In this document: positions 17,489-25,380 of the stretch, piece after piece
How the letters are laid out: each line of letters starts with the position of its first letter
Position numbering within the stretch: the first letter of the stretch is position 1
Assembly (NCBI GenBank): GCA_045862995.1
Contig: BTVX01000013.1
Span: 29,906-93,905, forward strand
From: UBA2387 sp019454665
GTDB lineage: Bacteria; Armatimonadota; Fimbriimonadia; Fimbriimonadales; Fimbriimonadaceae
DNA length: 64,000 bases
Direction of reading: 5' to 3'
Program-made: the position numbers and the translations under genes
The notes under the pieces: generated by a model
The model's database searches: none
Told to the model about the DNA's origin: nothing
The model's input: only the letters and a program-made list of their open reading frames with translations

Positions 17489-18784
17489 ATGGCGGACAGC
17501 CTCTTCGAAACCGCCGAGCCCGCCGATCTTCCGCTCGCCAGCCGGATGCGCCCCACGACGCTGGAAGACTACGTCGGCCAGGAGCACCTGCTCGGTCCGG
17601 GATCGCCCACGCGGGCGGCGATCGAATCGGGCAAGCTCGGCTCCGTCGTCCTCTGGGCCCCGCCGGGATGCGGCAAAACCACGCTCGCCACCCTGATCGC
17701 CCACTACCGTGACGCCGTGGTGGAAGCCAAAAGCGCCGTGACCGCCGGAGTCGCCGACGTGCGAAAAGTCGCCGAGGCCGCTCGCGAAAGGCTGCGCTCG
17801 GGCGGCAGACCCACCCTGCTGCTGCTCGACGAGATCCACCACTTCAACAAGTCGCAACAAGACTCCCTGCTCGGCCTGCTGGAAGACGGCACGCTGCAAC
17901 TCGTGGGATGCACCACGGAGAACCCGTTCTTCGTCCTGAATCCGGCTCTGCTCTCGCGCGCCCGCGTCCTGCCGCTCAAGCCGCTCTCCGATGACGACGT
18001 CCGCACGCTGGTGCGCCGTGCGTTGGAACGCGACGTAGCCCTGCACCTTCGAGGCATCCGCCTGGACCGCGACGCCGAAGAACACCTCATCAGGACGGCC
18101 AACGGCGATGCGCGCCTCGCGCTCAACGCCCTGGAAACGGCCAGCATGATGGTTCAAGACGGCGGCACCGTCGCGCTGCAAGGCATCGAAGAAGTCCTCC
18201 AGCGCCCCGCCATCCGCTACGACCGGCAAGGCGACTACCACTACGACACGATCTCCGCATTCATCAAGTCGGTGCGCGGCTCGGATGCCGACGCGGCATT
18301 GCACTACCTCGCCCGAATGCTCGAAGCTGGCGAAGACCCCCGCTTCATCGTGCGGCGGCTGGTCATCCTGGCCAGCGAAGACATCGGCAACGCCGACCCG
18401 CATAGCCTTGTGCTGGCTTCCGCAGCCCTTCAGGCCGTCGAACGCATCGGGATGCCCGAGGGCCGCATCGTGCTGGGGCAGGTGACGACCTACTTGGCCG
18501 AGGTACCCAAGAGCAACCGAGCGTATCTGGCGATGGACAAGGCCCTGGCCGACGTCAAGTCCCGCCCCCTCGCACCGATCCCCATGCACCTTCGCAACGC
18601 GCCGGTGAAGGCGATGGCCGAGTTGGGCCACGGCGAAGGCTACGTCTATCCCCACGACCAGCCGGGCGCCTGGGCCGACGTCCGCTACCTGCCGGAAGCC
18701 GAGCTCTCGACGCCCTACTACGAGCCGAGCGAGTTCGGCTACGAAGCCCGCATCCGCGAGCGGCGCGAACGGCGTCGGTCGTAG
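17489..18784 (+). CDS. rarA: Replication-associated recombination protein A (AAA+ ATPase)
   Basis: RarA/MgsA acts at stalled replication forks and is related to clamp-loader subunits. Walker A is APPGCGKTTLA, Walker B is LLLLDEIHHFN, sensor 1 lies in GCTTENPFF, and SRARVLPL holds the arginine finger. The C-terminal tetramerisation and MgsA domains follow (HYDTISAFIKSVRGSD, ASEDIGNADP, NAPVKAMAELGHGEGYVYPHD). 431 residues is normal. It is divergent from nadB, with the two starts close together. Confidence 0.95.
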   Translation: MADSLFETAEPADLPLASRMRPTTLEDYVGQEHLLGPGSPTRAAIESGKLGSVVLWAPPGCGKTTLATLIAHYRDAVVEAKSAVTAGVADVRKVAEAARERLRSGGRPTLLLLDEIHHFNKSQQDSLLGLLEDGTLQLVGCTTENPFFVLNPALLSRARVLPLKPLSDDDVRTLVRRALERDVALHLRGIRLDRDAEEHLIRTANGDARLALNALETASMMVQDGGTVALQGIEEVLQRPAIRYDRQGDYHYDTISAFIKSVRGSDADAALHYLARMLEAGEDPRFIVRRLVILASEDIGNADPHSLVLASAALQAVERIGMPEGRIVLGQVTTYLAEVPKSNRAYLAMDKALADVKSRPLAPIPMHLRNAPVKAMAELGHGEGYVYPHDQPGAWADVRYLPEAELSTPYYEPSEFGYEARIRERRERRRS

Positions 18785-18920
18785 CGGCACCGGCACCCCG
18801 TCGCTGAATCTCAGGTGCCAGGCCGAGGCTCGCCGCGGCTATACACGGAACTCTCACAACGCCGCCGAAGACAAACCACATCTTGGTTGACCAAATGAGC
18901 GCATCCGAACTGGGTGTCCG

Positions 18921-19682
18921 ATGTTCTACAATTTTTACACGCGGATTTGTCGAGAGTTGTTGGCCATGCAGCAAGTTCAAGCTTTGAAACATGAACATGG
19001 GGAGGATTTCGACCAACGCATCGCGAACGAATTGCTCGGTCGCGGCCAAACCCCCTGCAGCTCACGGCTCCTCGCTGCTTTGTACGCCTACCGTTACGCG
19101 CCAATGCACCATGGCGCACTTGCGCAAGCTCTGCCAAGTTTGACCCACGATGTCGGAATGGTGGACTTTGGAGCGGGACCGGGGACGGCACTTCTTGCGG
19201 TTGCTGGCGCGTGCAACGACCGGATTCGTTATGTGGGCATTGAGATTGCATCAGGAATGCAAGAGGTGCACGGCGTTGCGCAGACGACAGTCGGCTCGCG
19301 ACAAAGCGCAACGCTTCACTATTGGCCATCCGCGCACTTTTGGCGCGAGGCAGAGGTTGCATTGAGCGCTCCAACGGGCATCATGGCGTTTTCCTACTTT
19401 TTTGCTCAGCAGTTGAGTCCTGCATTCGTTACTGCTCTCGGCCGGGCTGTCCGCCAGCTCGAGGTTTCGAACACTTGGATAATCTACACCAATCCTCTCG
19501 GCCCTGCCGCAAGCTGGATGCCGAATTGCGACGTTCACTATTGGTATCGCCAATTCTGCCGAGAGCTCGGCCACCGGCCAGTGATTCAGCCACTATCGTA
19601 TTTGTACAAAGCGTCAGCGAATCTTGACGAATTGGTCGAACGCCGTGGCGAATGTGGTTGCGAGTTTTGGAGGTTGAATTGA
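18921..19682 (+). CDS. SAM-dependent methyltransferase-like protein, lower GC than its neighbours
   Basis: 253 residues. A class I methyltransferase glycine loop is visible, VDFGAGPGTALLAVAGA, followed by the acidic strand end YVGIEIASGM that would hold the SAM ribose. The N-terminal 75 residues are helical and the C-terminal half carries IIYTNPLGPAASWM. No specific family is recognised. Base composition is clearly less GC-rich than the flanking genes (about 48% in the line starting at 18961, against well over 60% around it), which suggests recent acquisition. Its stop overlaps the TTG start of the AlkB-like gene (TTGA), so the two form a coupled cassette. Methyltransferase activity is inference from the motif. 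Confidence 0.6.
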   Translation: MFYNFYTRICRELLAMQQVQALKHEHGEDFDQRIANELLGRGQTPCSSRLLAALYAYRYAPMHHGALAQALPSLTHDVGMVDFGAGPGTALLAVAGACNDRIRYVGIEIASGMQEVHGVAQTTVGSRQSATLHYWPSAHFWREAEVALSAPTGIMAFSYFFAQQLSPAFVTALGRAVRQLEVSNTWIIYTNPLGPAASWMPNCDVHYWYRQFCRELGHRPVIQPLSYLYKASANLDELVERRGECGCEFWRLN

Positions 19683-20269
19683 GCCTATTCGAGAACGAGT
19701 CCCTTGTCATGATCCCCGGCCTAAGCCTCCACACCGACTTCTTGGGCGAATGGGATGCCCGGTCGTTGTTGGGCTGGATTGATGCCCAGCCATGGATGTC
19801 GAACTTGGCCCGGCGGGTACAGCACTATGGGTGGCGGTATGACTATCGGGCCCGGACGATTGATGTCGGCGCAAAATTGGGTCCTCTTCCCGCGCCATTG
19901 AACTTGCTGGCCGGACGGATTATGGCGGAAAGACACATGTCTGCTGTGCCAGACCAAGTGATCATCAACGAATACCTCCCAGGACAAGGGATCGCCGCCC
20001 ATATTGATTGCGAGCCATGCTTCGGGCCGGAAATCGCAACACTGTCGTTGTGCGCCACATATCCAATGGAATTCATCGAAGTCGGCACCCTGGTGCAGCA
20101 GACGATATGGCTTCCCGTCGGTTCCTTATGCGTTTTGTCTGGCGATTGTCGGTATCGTTGGAAACACGCGATCATGAAGCGCAGGTTCGATCCACTACCC
20201 GGTGGCGGCAGGGTCCCCCGGAAGCGCCGAGTCTCTGTCACTTTTCGCAAAGTGCTTCCAGGCCCGTAG
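19679..20269 (+). CDS. AlkB-like 2-oxoglutarate/Fe(II) dioxygenase
   Basis: 196 residues of the AlkB superfamily, which hydroxylates methyl groups on nucleic acids or proteins. The iron and 2-oxoglutarate residues are present: NEYLPGQGIAAHIDCEPCFG (His-x-Asp), WKHAI (distal His), and the final Arg pair region RRVSVTF. The start is TTG 19679, fixed by GGAGG at 19669-19673, five bases upstream; ATG 19709 would lose the N-terminal strand. It overlaps the methyltransferase-like gene by four bases. The EYLPGQGIAAHIDCEPCFG type resembles eukaryotic ALKBH8-like and bacterial AlkB proteins. Substrate unknown. Confidence 0.85.
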   Translation: MSLFENESLVMIPGLSLHTDFLGEWDARSLLGWIDAQPWMSNLARRVQHYGWRYDYRARTIDVGAKLGPLPAPLNLLAGRIMAERHMSAVPDQVIINEYLPGQGIAAHIDCEPCFGPEIATLSLCATYPMEFIEVGTLVQQTIWLPVGSLCVLSGDCRYRWKHAIMKRRFDPLPGGGRVPRKRRVSVTFRKVLPGP

Positions 20270-20301
20270 CCCGGTGTCTGGCCGGTCAACTCTCAACAGC
20301 C

Positions 20302-20757
20302 TCACGCACCCGGGCGCGGCCGCCGCTTCGGACCCTCCATCACACGAACCACCGAACGCGGCTCGACCGGCGAATCGGGCCGGGTGGCGGATTCCCACGC
20401 CTGGCGCACCAGGTCGTGCAGGTACGGGTCGTCCAGGTCCTCCGCCCGCACCAGCTTGACGTGCCGAATCCGCGCCCCGCTCCCCACCAACCGACTCTCG
20501 GGGTCGCGCAGCGACGTCCCATGCGAAAACCCCAGGTTCACATACTTAGTGTAGACCGGCAGGTGGATGAAGTGGTCGCGGTTCAACTCGGTGAACCCAT
20601 ACGCCACGCCCACGGCGTTCGTGGCGTCCCACACGGTCTCGATGCAAGGCGGGAGCATCTCGACCAGCCGCCGCCGCAACGCCCGGGCCAGTTCCTGAGT
20701 CGCGGGCGCATAGGGGCCGAGGAACTCGACAAACTCGGCGGGCTCGGGCAAGACCAT
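20302..20757 (-). CDS. DUF1801-domain protein (YdhG-like)
   Basis: 151 residues. DUF1801 proteins share a frataxin-like fold; their role is unknown. The expected helix and sheet elements are seen: LRRRLVEMLPPCIETVWDA, then AYGFTELNRDHFIHLPVYTKYVNLGFSHG, and the IRHVKLVRAEDLDDPYLHDLV helix. Convergent with the AlkB-like gene, 32 bases apart, and upstream of tRNA-Arg on the other strand. Composition returns to high GC here, so it marks the end of the low-GC cassette. Confidence 0.75.
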   Translation of the reverse strand: MVLPEPAEFVEFLGPYAPATQELARALRRRLVEMLPPCIETVWDATNAVGVAYGFTELNRDHFIHLPVYTKYVNLGFSHGTSLRDPESRLVGSGARIRHVKLVRAEDLDDPYLHDLVRQAWESATRPDSPVEPRSVVRVMEGPKRRPRPGA

Positions 20758-20819
20758 CGCCGGATGCTACCCAGCCCGGTGCCCCCCGAGCCCCGGATGC
20801 TACAATCGGGTTCGCGCGC

Positions 20820-20895
20820 GGCCTCGTAGCTCAGCGGATAGAGCGCCTCCGTCCTAAGGAGGGCGTCGGGGGTTCGAGTCCCTCCGAGGCCGCCA
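20820..20895 (+). tRNA. tRNA-Arg(CCT)
   Basis: The 7-bp acceptor stem GGCCTCG / CGAGGCC, the D arm, the anticodon stem CCTCC / GGAGG with loop GTCCTAA (anticodon CCT at 20853-20855, reading AGG), the T arm with GGTTCGAGTCC, and an encoded CCA end are all visible. No attachment-site repeat is seen beside it. Confidence 0.96.
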
Positions 20896-20991
20896 ACTGC
20901 ACTCGGCCCGGAGTCTCGAAGGGGATGCCCGGCATTCGAGGCACGCCTGGAACTCCGGGCACCCCTCCCAAACGTAGTACCATGCACGCAA

Positions 20992-21873
20992 ATGAACGCC
21001 CTCCTCTTGGCCGCGTGCCTCGCATCGCCCCAACCCCCCGACCTCAAGGCGCTGGAAGGCGACTGGATCTATGTTGAAGACCTCACCGCGGGCAGGACCC
21101 TCGAACAAATGAATCCGCCCATGGGGTCGCTGTTCACGTTCAAGGTCGAAGAGAACACGGTCATCCTGGTCTCGGGGCACGGCGGCAACGGGAACCGCAA
21201 TGTGCGCGTGGCGACGGACGGCAAGCCAACCGAAATCCCAGGCCCGGCCGCAGGCGCGCTCGTGCGCTATCGCGGCAGCTGGAAAGACGACACCTTCGCC
21301 TACGAGATGGAGTTCGTCCGCTCGCCCGGCGGCGCCCCAGAAACAACCATCAAGCGGGATTTCAAACTGACCAAGGACGGACTCGTCGTCAAGAGCAACC
21401 TGGAACTCACTCCGGGCGTGCCGTCGGTCGGCCTCTACCGCCACCCGCAGGACATCCCCATGCCCACGCCGTTCAAGGCGACCATCGGCGACCTGAAGTG
21501 GATCGAGGGCAATTGGGCGGGAACGAGAAGCACGGGCTCGACATTCGAGGAGCGCTGGAGCCCGGCCAAAGGCGGCGCGATGCTCGCCACCTCCCGCTCG
21601 GTGAACGCCGCCGGCAGGATGTTCGCGTTCGAATACCTGCGCATCGTCGAACGCGAGGGCAGCCTGGTCTACATCGCGCAGCCCAACGGCGCCGCGCCCA
21701 CGGAGTTCGTCCTGACCGAACTGACCGGCCAACGCGCGGTGTTCGACAACCCCCGTCACGACTACCCGAAGCGGATCGTGTACGAGTTGGTCGGCGACGG
21801 CGCACTCACCGCAACGATCGGCTATATGAAAGGCGGCTCGCCACGGAAGTTCGAGTTCAAACGCGAAGGCTGA
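20992..21873 (+). CDS. Secreted protein with C-terminal DUF6265-like domain
   Basis: 293 residues. A short hydrophobic start (MNALLLAACLASPQ) suggests export. Two similar beta-barrel-like halves are visible: LKALEGDWIYVEDL at residue 18 and LKWIEGNWAGTRS near 167, both starting with the leader-W pattern of DUF6265 and lipocalin-like domains; the second continues into EERWSPAKGGAMLATSRSV. Function is unknown. The tRNA-Arg gene lies just upstream. Confidence 0.7.
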   Translation: MNALLLAACLASPQPPDLKALEGDWIYVEDLTAGRTLEQMNPPMGSLFTFKVEENTVILVSGHGGNGNRNVRVATDGKPTEIPGPAAGALVRYRGSWKDDTFAYEMEFVRSPGGAPETTIKRDFKLTKDGLVVKSNLELTPGVPSVGLYRHPQDIPMPTPFKATIGDLKWIEGNWAGTRSTGSTFEERWSPAKGGAMLATSRSVNAAGRMFAFEYLRIVEREGSLVYIAQPNGAAPTEFVLTELTGQRAVFDNPRHDYPKRIVYELVGDGALTATIGYMKGGSPRKFEFKREG

Positions 21874-21885
21874 ACCCCTTAGACC

Positions 21886-21933
21886 GTCAATGCAGTCAAC
21901 AAGGTCAATAGGGTCCCAAAACCCAAGAGTCCC
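21886..21933 (+). repeat. Left copy of a 9-bp-unit direct repeat flanking the four-helix-bundle gene
   Basis: Three 9-bp units (GTCAATGCA, GTCAACAAG, GTCAATAGG) followed by GTCCCAAAACCCAAGAGTCC. It matches the right copy at 22716-22762 in order and orientation, including the trailing CCARAGTCC. Confidence 0.8.
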
Positions 21934-21935
21934 CA

Positions 21936-22697
21936 ATGCCTGAGCTCTTCGACAGACACGGGGGATTCAGGCGGTTGCATTCCTTCACGCTCGCCACGAT
22001 CGTCCAGCTCGAAACCCTGCGGTTTTGCAGACGGTTTCTGACGTTTGACGCACGCGAGTCAAGCACCAAGTACTTCGACCCCAAAGGACGTCAATACGAC
22101 CAGATGACCCAAGCGGCGCGCAGCGGGCGTCAGAACATCATCGAGGGCTCGGAACGGTCTTCGACCTCCAAAGACACCGAGATGAAACTCACCGACGTTG
22201 CTCGCGCGAGCCTGAGCGAACTCCGCGGCGACTATGAAATCTTCATCCTCGACCGAGGCGAGCTCCCGTGGTCGGTGCATTCCGCCGAAGCCCGAGCCAT
22301 CAATGCGGTCTCCCTGGATGAGCCGCCCTTCAGGGACGACATGGTTCACGAATCGGCGCAGCACGCGCTGCAGCAGCGCAAGAAATACGCCAAGTGGCTG
22401 GATGCCGACGACGCGGTGGTGGTGGCCAACGCGATGCTGATCATCATCGGACGAACGCTGAACATGCTCAAAAGCCAGATCGAGGCGCAAGGCCAAGCCT
22501 TCGAGGAAACCGGCGGCTTCAGCGAACGGCTCATGGCCAAGCGGATCGAAGCGCGCGATCAGCAAAGGACCACGGACGCCCCAGAATGCCCCCAATGCGG
22601 CAAGCCCATACGCCCGCGCAAATCGGCCAAGGGCGACTTCTGGGGATGCTCGGCCTACCCAGACTGCAAAGGCACGAGGCCAGCATCGAGACCCTGA
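21936..22697 (+). CDS. Four-helix-bundle suffix-domain protein fused to a topoisomerase-type zinc ribbon
   Basis: 253 residues. Residues 1-190 are largely helical and resemble four-helix-bundle suffix-domain proteins, distant relatives of the S23-like proteins encoded in 23S rRNA intervening sequences (QMTQAARSGRQNIIEGSERS, LRGDYEIFILDRGELPW). The C-terminal 40 residues form a zinc ribbon with four Cys (CPQCGKPIRPRKSAKGDFWG, then CSAYPDCKG), as at the C-terminus of topoisomerase I, which binds DNA or RNA. The gene lies between two copies of a direct repeat array, which begins just past its stop. Function unknown. Confidence 0.8.
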   Translation: MPELFDRHGGFRRLHSFTLATIVQLETLRFCRRFLTFDARESSTKYFDPKGRQYDQMTQAARSGRQNIIEGSERSSTSKDTEMKLTDVARASLSELRGDYEIFILDRGELPWSVHSAEARAINAVSLDEPPFRDDMVHESAQHALQQRKKYAKWLDADDAVVVANAMLIIIGRTLNMLKSQIEAQGQAFEETGGFSERLMAKRIEARDQQRTTDAPECPQCGKPIRPRKSAKGDFWGCSAYPDCKGTRPASRP

Positions 22698-22715
22698 ACA
22701 ACAAGGCCAATAAGC

Positions 22716-22762
22716 GTCAATCCGGTCAACAAGGTCAATCCAGTCAACACCCCAGAGTCCAC
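22716..22762 (+). repeat. Right copy of the 9-bp-unit direct repeat
   Basis: Four 9-bp units (GTCAATCCG, GTCAACAAG, GTCAATCCA, GTCAACACC) then CCAGAGTCCACC, with weaker units in the 18 bases before. The central GTCAACAAGGTCAATC is identical or nearly so to the left copy. Confidence 0.8.
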
Positions 22763-22792
22763 CACCCCACACGCCCCGGTAGACTCCGACCC

Positions 22793-23566
22793 ATGACCCC
22801 CGACCAGCGAGCCGCGTTCGAACGGGACGGCTACCTCGTCCTCCCCGAAGCCCTCTCCCAACCGGAACTCGAGCAAGTCCGCCAAGCCGCCGATCAAGCC
22901 GAAGCCCAATGGCGTGCCGACACCAACCGACCCGGCATCCGCAGCCAAACCCTGCACCAGGTTCAAGCCCCCATCGAATACGACGAGCGGCTGCTGCGCC
23001 TGTTGTGGCACCCGAGCACCTTCCCCTTGGTGCGCGAGCTGCTCGGCGAAGACGTGGCGATGATTGACAACGACCTGTTCCTCACGCCACCCAAAACGCC
23101 CAAGACCCACGCCGATTGGCACCACGACGTGGGGATGCGCGGCATCCACCACCCGCTCTCGCTGCTCATGGTCAAAGTGTTCTTCCTGCTCACCGACGTC
23201 GAGCCCGATTCCGGGGGGACGGCCGTCGTCCCGGGTTCGCACCGATTCGCTCTGGACCACGCGTTTCCAATGGTCGAAGACCCCAAAGATATGCCCGGAG
23301 CGGTGCAGATCACGGGCCGAGCGGGGACGGCCTACCTGTTCAACTGCCGCATCTACCACTGCGCCACCAACAACGCCAGCGATCGCTGGCGCAAGGTGCT
23401 CATCTACAACTACGGCCATTCGTGGATGAAGGTCTGGCCCGGCTACGAACCCACCGAACGCCTGCGGGCATATGCCGAAGCCTCGGGCGACCCCGTGGTG
23501 CGCCAACTGCTCGGCCTCACCCCGGCTTACGTCGCCGACCTGGCCGGCGCCCCCAACCCGGCTTAG
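22793..23566 (+). CDS. Phytanoyl-CoA dioxygenase (PhyH)-family protein
   Basis: Fe(II)/2-oxoglutarate oxygenase of 257 residues. The iron triad is visible: ADWHHDVGM (His-x-Asp type) and IYHCATNN (distal His), with SGGTAVVPGSHR as the conserved turn and an Arg following for 2-oxoglutarate. It begins FERDGYLVLPEALSQPELEQV, which is typical of the family. ATG 22793 is the family start; the longer frame runs back through the repeat array and into the upstream gene. The stop shares TTAG with the stop of the convergent GH95-like gene. The substrate is not known. Confidence 0.88.
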   Translation: MTPDQRAAFERDGYLVLPEALSQPELEQVRQAADQAEAQWRADTNRPGIRSQTLHQVQAPIEYDERLLRLLWHPSTFPLVRELLGEDVAMIDNDLFLTPPKTPKTHADWHHDVGMRGIHHPLSLLMVKVFFLLTDVEPDSGGTAVVPGSHRFALDHAFPMVEDPKDMPGAVQITGRAGTAYLFNCRIYHCATNNASDRWRKVLIYNYGHSWMKVWPGYEPTERLRAYAEASGDPVVRQLLGLTPAYVADLAGAPNPA

Positions 23567-24303
23567 GCGGGTCGCAGCGTGTAGCTCGCCCCACAAACCG
23601 TCGGGAACTCGACCGAGCTGTTCGCGACTCCAAGGTAGTCGGCCGACTTGCCGGTGACCGCAAGGCCATCGTGCCCCACCGGGTCCATCCGGAAGTAGTC
23701 GGTCCCATAGTTCGAGTGGGCCTGGTTGCGCACGCCGCGCAGGTTGGCGCGAAACGAGACCGCGCCGGGCCGGCTGGCCGTGAGCCTCACCACGACCGCT
23801 TGATCGGGCGCGGAAGCAAACACCTCGCGACGGTGGGCCACCCCGTCCGACACGTACTCTATGGTGACGACCCCGGTCTTCAGGTCGAGCGTCCGCCAAT
23901 AATCCGAAACCGGCTCCGCGACGCCTGTGAACAGGTGGAGGTTGGCGAAGCTCTGGTACTTCTGCTGTTCGACGGGGTAGCCCATGAGCCTGCGCCCGAA
24001 CAGGTCGTGCGCCTCGAAGTATCTTTCCTCGAACACCAATCGCTGAATCTCGGGCAGCGCCTCGTGCCCGCCCTTCACCACGGTCGAGTATGGCCTACCG
24101 GACCAATAGGTGTCCTCGTTGAGCTGGATGCGCTCCTCCGCGACGGTCCCAAAGACCATCGCCCCGAGTCTGCCGTTGCCCACGGGGAGCGCCTCGTCCC
24201 ACTTGGCGGCGGGCGTCGGGAACCACATGACCGTGGAGGGGTCCACGGCTACGCCCTGAGCCGAGGCATGGGAACCGAGCACCGCCAGAAACGCCATCGT
24301 CAT
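23563..24303 (-). CDS. Truncated GH95-like protein (N-terminal domain only)
   Basis: 246 residues with a signal peptide (MAFLAVLGSHASAQG) and the start of a glycoside hydrolase family 95 N-terminal beta domain: WFPTPAAKWDEALPVGNGRL, ERIQLNEDTYWSGRPY, then an alpha/beta segment with FANLHLF. Family members that act as fucosidases run to about 750 residues with a helical catalytic barrel after this domain; none of that is present here. It stops after YTLRPA, with its stop overlapping the neighbouring gene. It is either a decayed gene or a free-standing binding domain. ATG 24303 has AGGTGA six bases upstream. Confidence 0.7.
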   Translation of the reverse strand: MTMAFLAVLGSHASAQGVAVDPSTVMWFPTPAAKWDEALPVGNGRLGAMVFGTVAEERIQLNEDTYWSGRPYSTVVKGGHEALPEIQRLVFEERYFEAHDLFGRRLMGYPVEQQKYQSFANLHLFTGVAEPVSDYWRTLDLKTGVVTIEYVSDGVAHRREVFASAPDQAVVVRLTASRPGAVSFRANLRGVRNQAHSNYGTDYFRMDPVGHDGLAVTGKSADYLGVANSSVEFPTVCGASYTLRPA

Positions 24304-24470
24304 CGCGATCACCTGCCGAATGTACTCGCAACGGACCGCGACAGGCCCGTTCAGCCTTGGATGAGAACTCCAAACAGGCGTAGCTCGCGCCATAGGAGTG
24401 AAACAAGGGTTGAACACATCATCGGTGAGGTATACAGGACGAGGGTGGCCAACCTGACCAAGGAGCAACA

Positions 24471-25325
24471 ATGAAGATGCTGATCGGATATCTGGCTTTG
24501 ACCGGACTTTTCCTGCAATCGGGGGGATCGGAGGACCGATTCCTGGCTATCGGTCGGGCGTTCATGGAGCGGATCGGACATGCGTCCGCCAACGAGTCGT
24601 TTCGCTTTCATCGCGACGAGGGGGGCGTCAACGTGAACGCCGGGCTCAAGAGCGTCACGATCCATCCCGAGGATGGCGAGGTCATCCTTTACACCGACGC
24701 CGCGTTCCTGCCATTGCGTTTGGACGCTCCCAGGCGCGATCCGCTTTGGGCAACTGCCGAAGAGGCGAAGGACGCGTTGACGGCATTGGCCCGCAAAATG
24801 GGCGTCCCCGCTTCATGGGCCATCCAGGGGATCGCCGTCAGCCACGATGCCGCTGTTGAGGGCCGCGTCGTCCCCGGAGCGGCAACCATCCACCTCGGCG
24901 AACGCGTGAATGGCCGGCGGTTCTTGCGGGGAGGCAACAACGCACGGATTCAGGTGGACCCCTACACCGGAACTCCGTTCTGGATGAGCATCACCCGCAA
25001 CTCGGTGACTCAAGGAAGTACGCCGACCTTGACCGAATCACAAGCCGCCGAGCGAGCCCGTGCCGAGCTCGGTCCGCGCTGGGCTCGACTAGGCTTGGGC
25101 GAACTTCCCGACATCCGCAGTGTGGAGCTGGGATACAGCCCCGACCGCTTCGCTTGGCGGGAACGTGCCCGCACCGATCTGGGCATCCGCCTGCGGCCGG
25201 TTGACTGCTTCCTCGCCTACGAAGTCCAGTTTCACAGCGACAAGGATGTGTTCGTCGTCATTGACGCGACGTCCGGCCGGGTGCTGAACCTGGGTTACAG
25301 CGACCCGCTCTCTTCGTCTGGCTGA
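24471..25325 (+). CDS. Secreted protein of unknown function, PepSY-like repeats possible
   Basis: 284 residues with a signal peptide (MLIGYLALTGLFLQSGG). Two segments look alike, LWATAEEAKDALTALARKMG and LTESQAAERARAELGPRW, each followed by a beta region, as in PepSY-type domains. The match is weak, so it is left as a guess. Good ribosome site AAGGAG six bases before ATG 24471. It is divergent from the GH95-like gene. Confidence 0.6.
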   Translation: MKMLIGYLALTGLFLQSGGSEDRFLAIGRAFMERIGHASANESFRFHRDEGGVNVNAGLKSVTIHPEDGEVILYTDAAFLPLRLDAPRRDPLWATAEEAKDALTALARKMGVPASWAIQGIAVSHDAAVEGRVVPGAATIHLGERVNGRRFLRGGNNARIQVDPYTGTPFWMSITRNSVTQGSTPTLTESQAAERARAELGPRWARLGLGELPDIRSVELGYSPDRFAWRERARTDLGIRLRPVDCFLAYEVQFHSDKDVFVVIDATSGRVLNLGYSDPLSSSG

Positions 25326-25380
25326 CACCGGCCAGTTGCGGTGCGGTGCGGGCGCGAGACGCGCCCGCTCCAGCAACCGC

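Noticed and set aside
20820..20895. tRNA-Arg as an attachment site for the low-GC cassette
   Set aside because: No repeat of the tRNA 3' end was found around 18.8-20.3 kb, and no integrase is next to it; the xer gene at 36 kb looks like a housekeeping recombinase.
24415..24445. Possible promoter TTGAAC ... TATACA before the gene at 24471
   Set aside because: The spacing is only 15 bases and the sigma preferences of this organism are unknown, so it was not listed.
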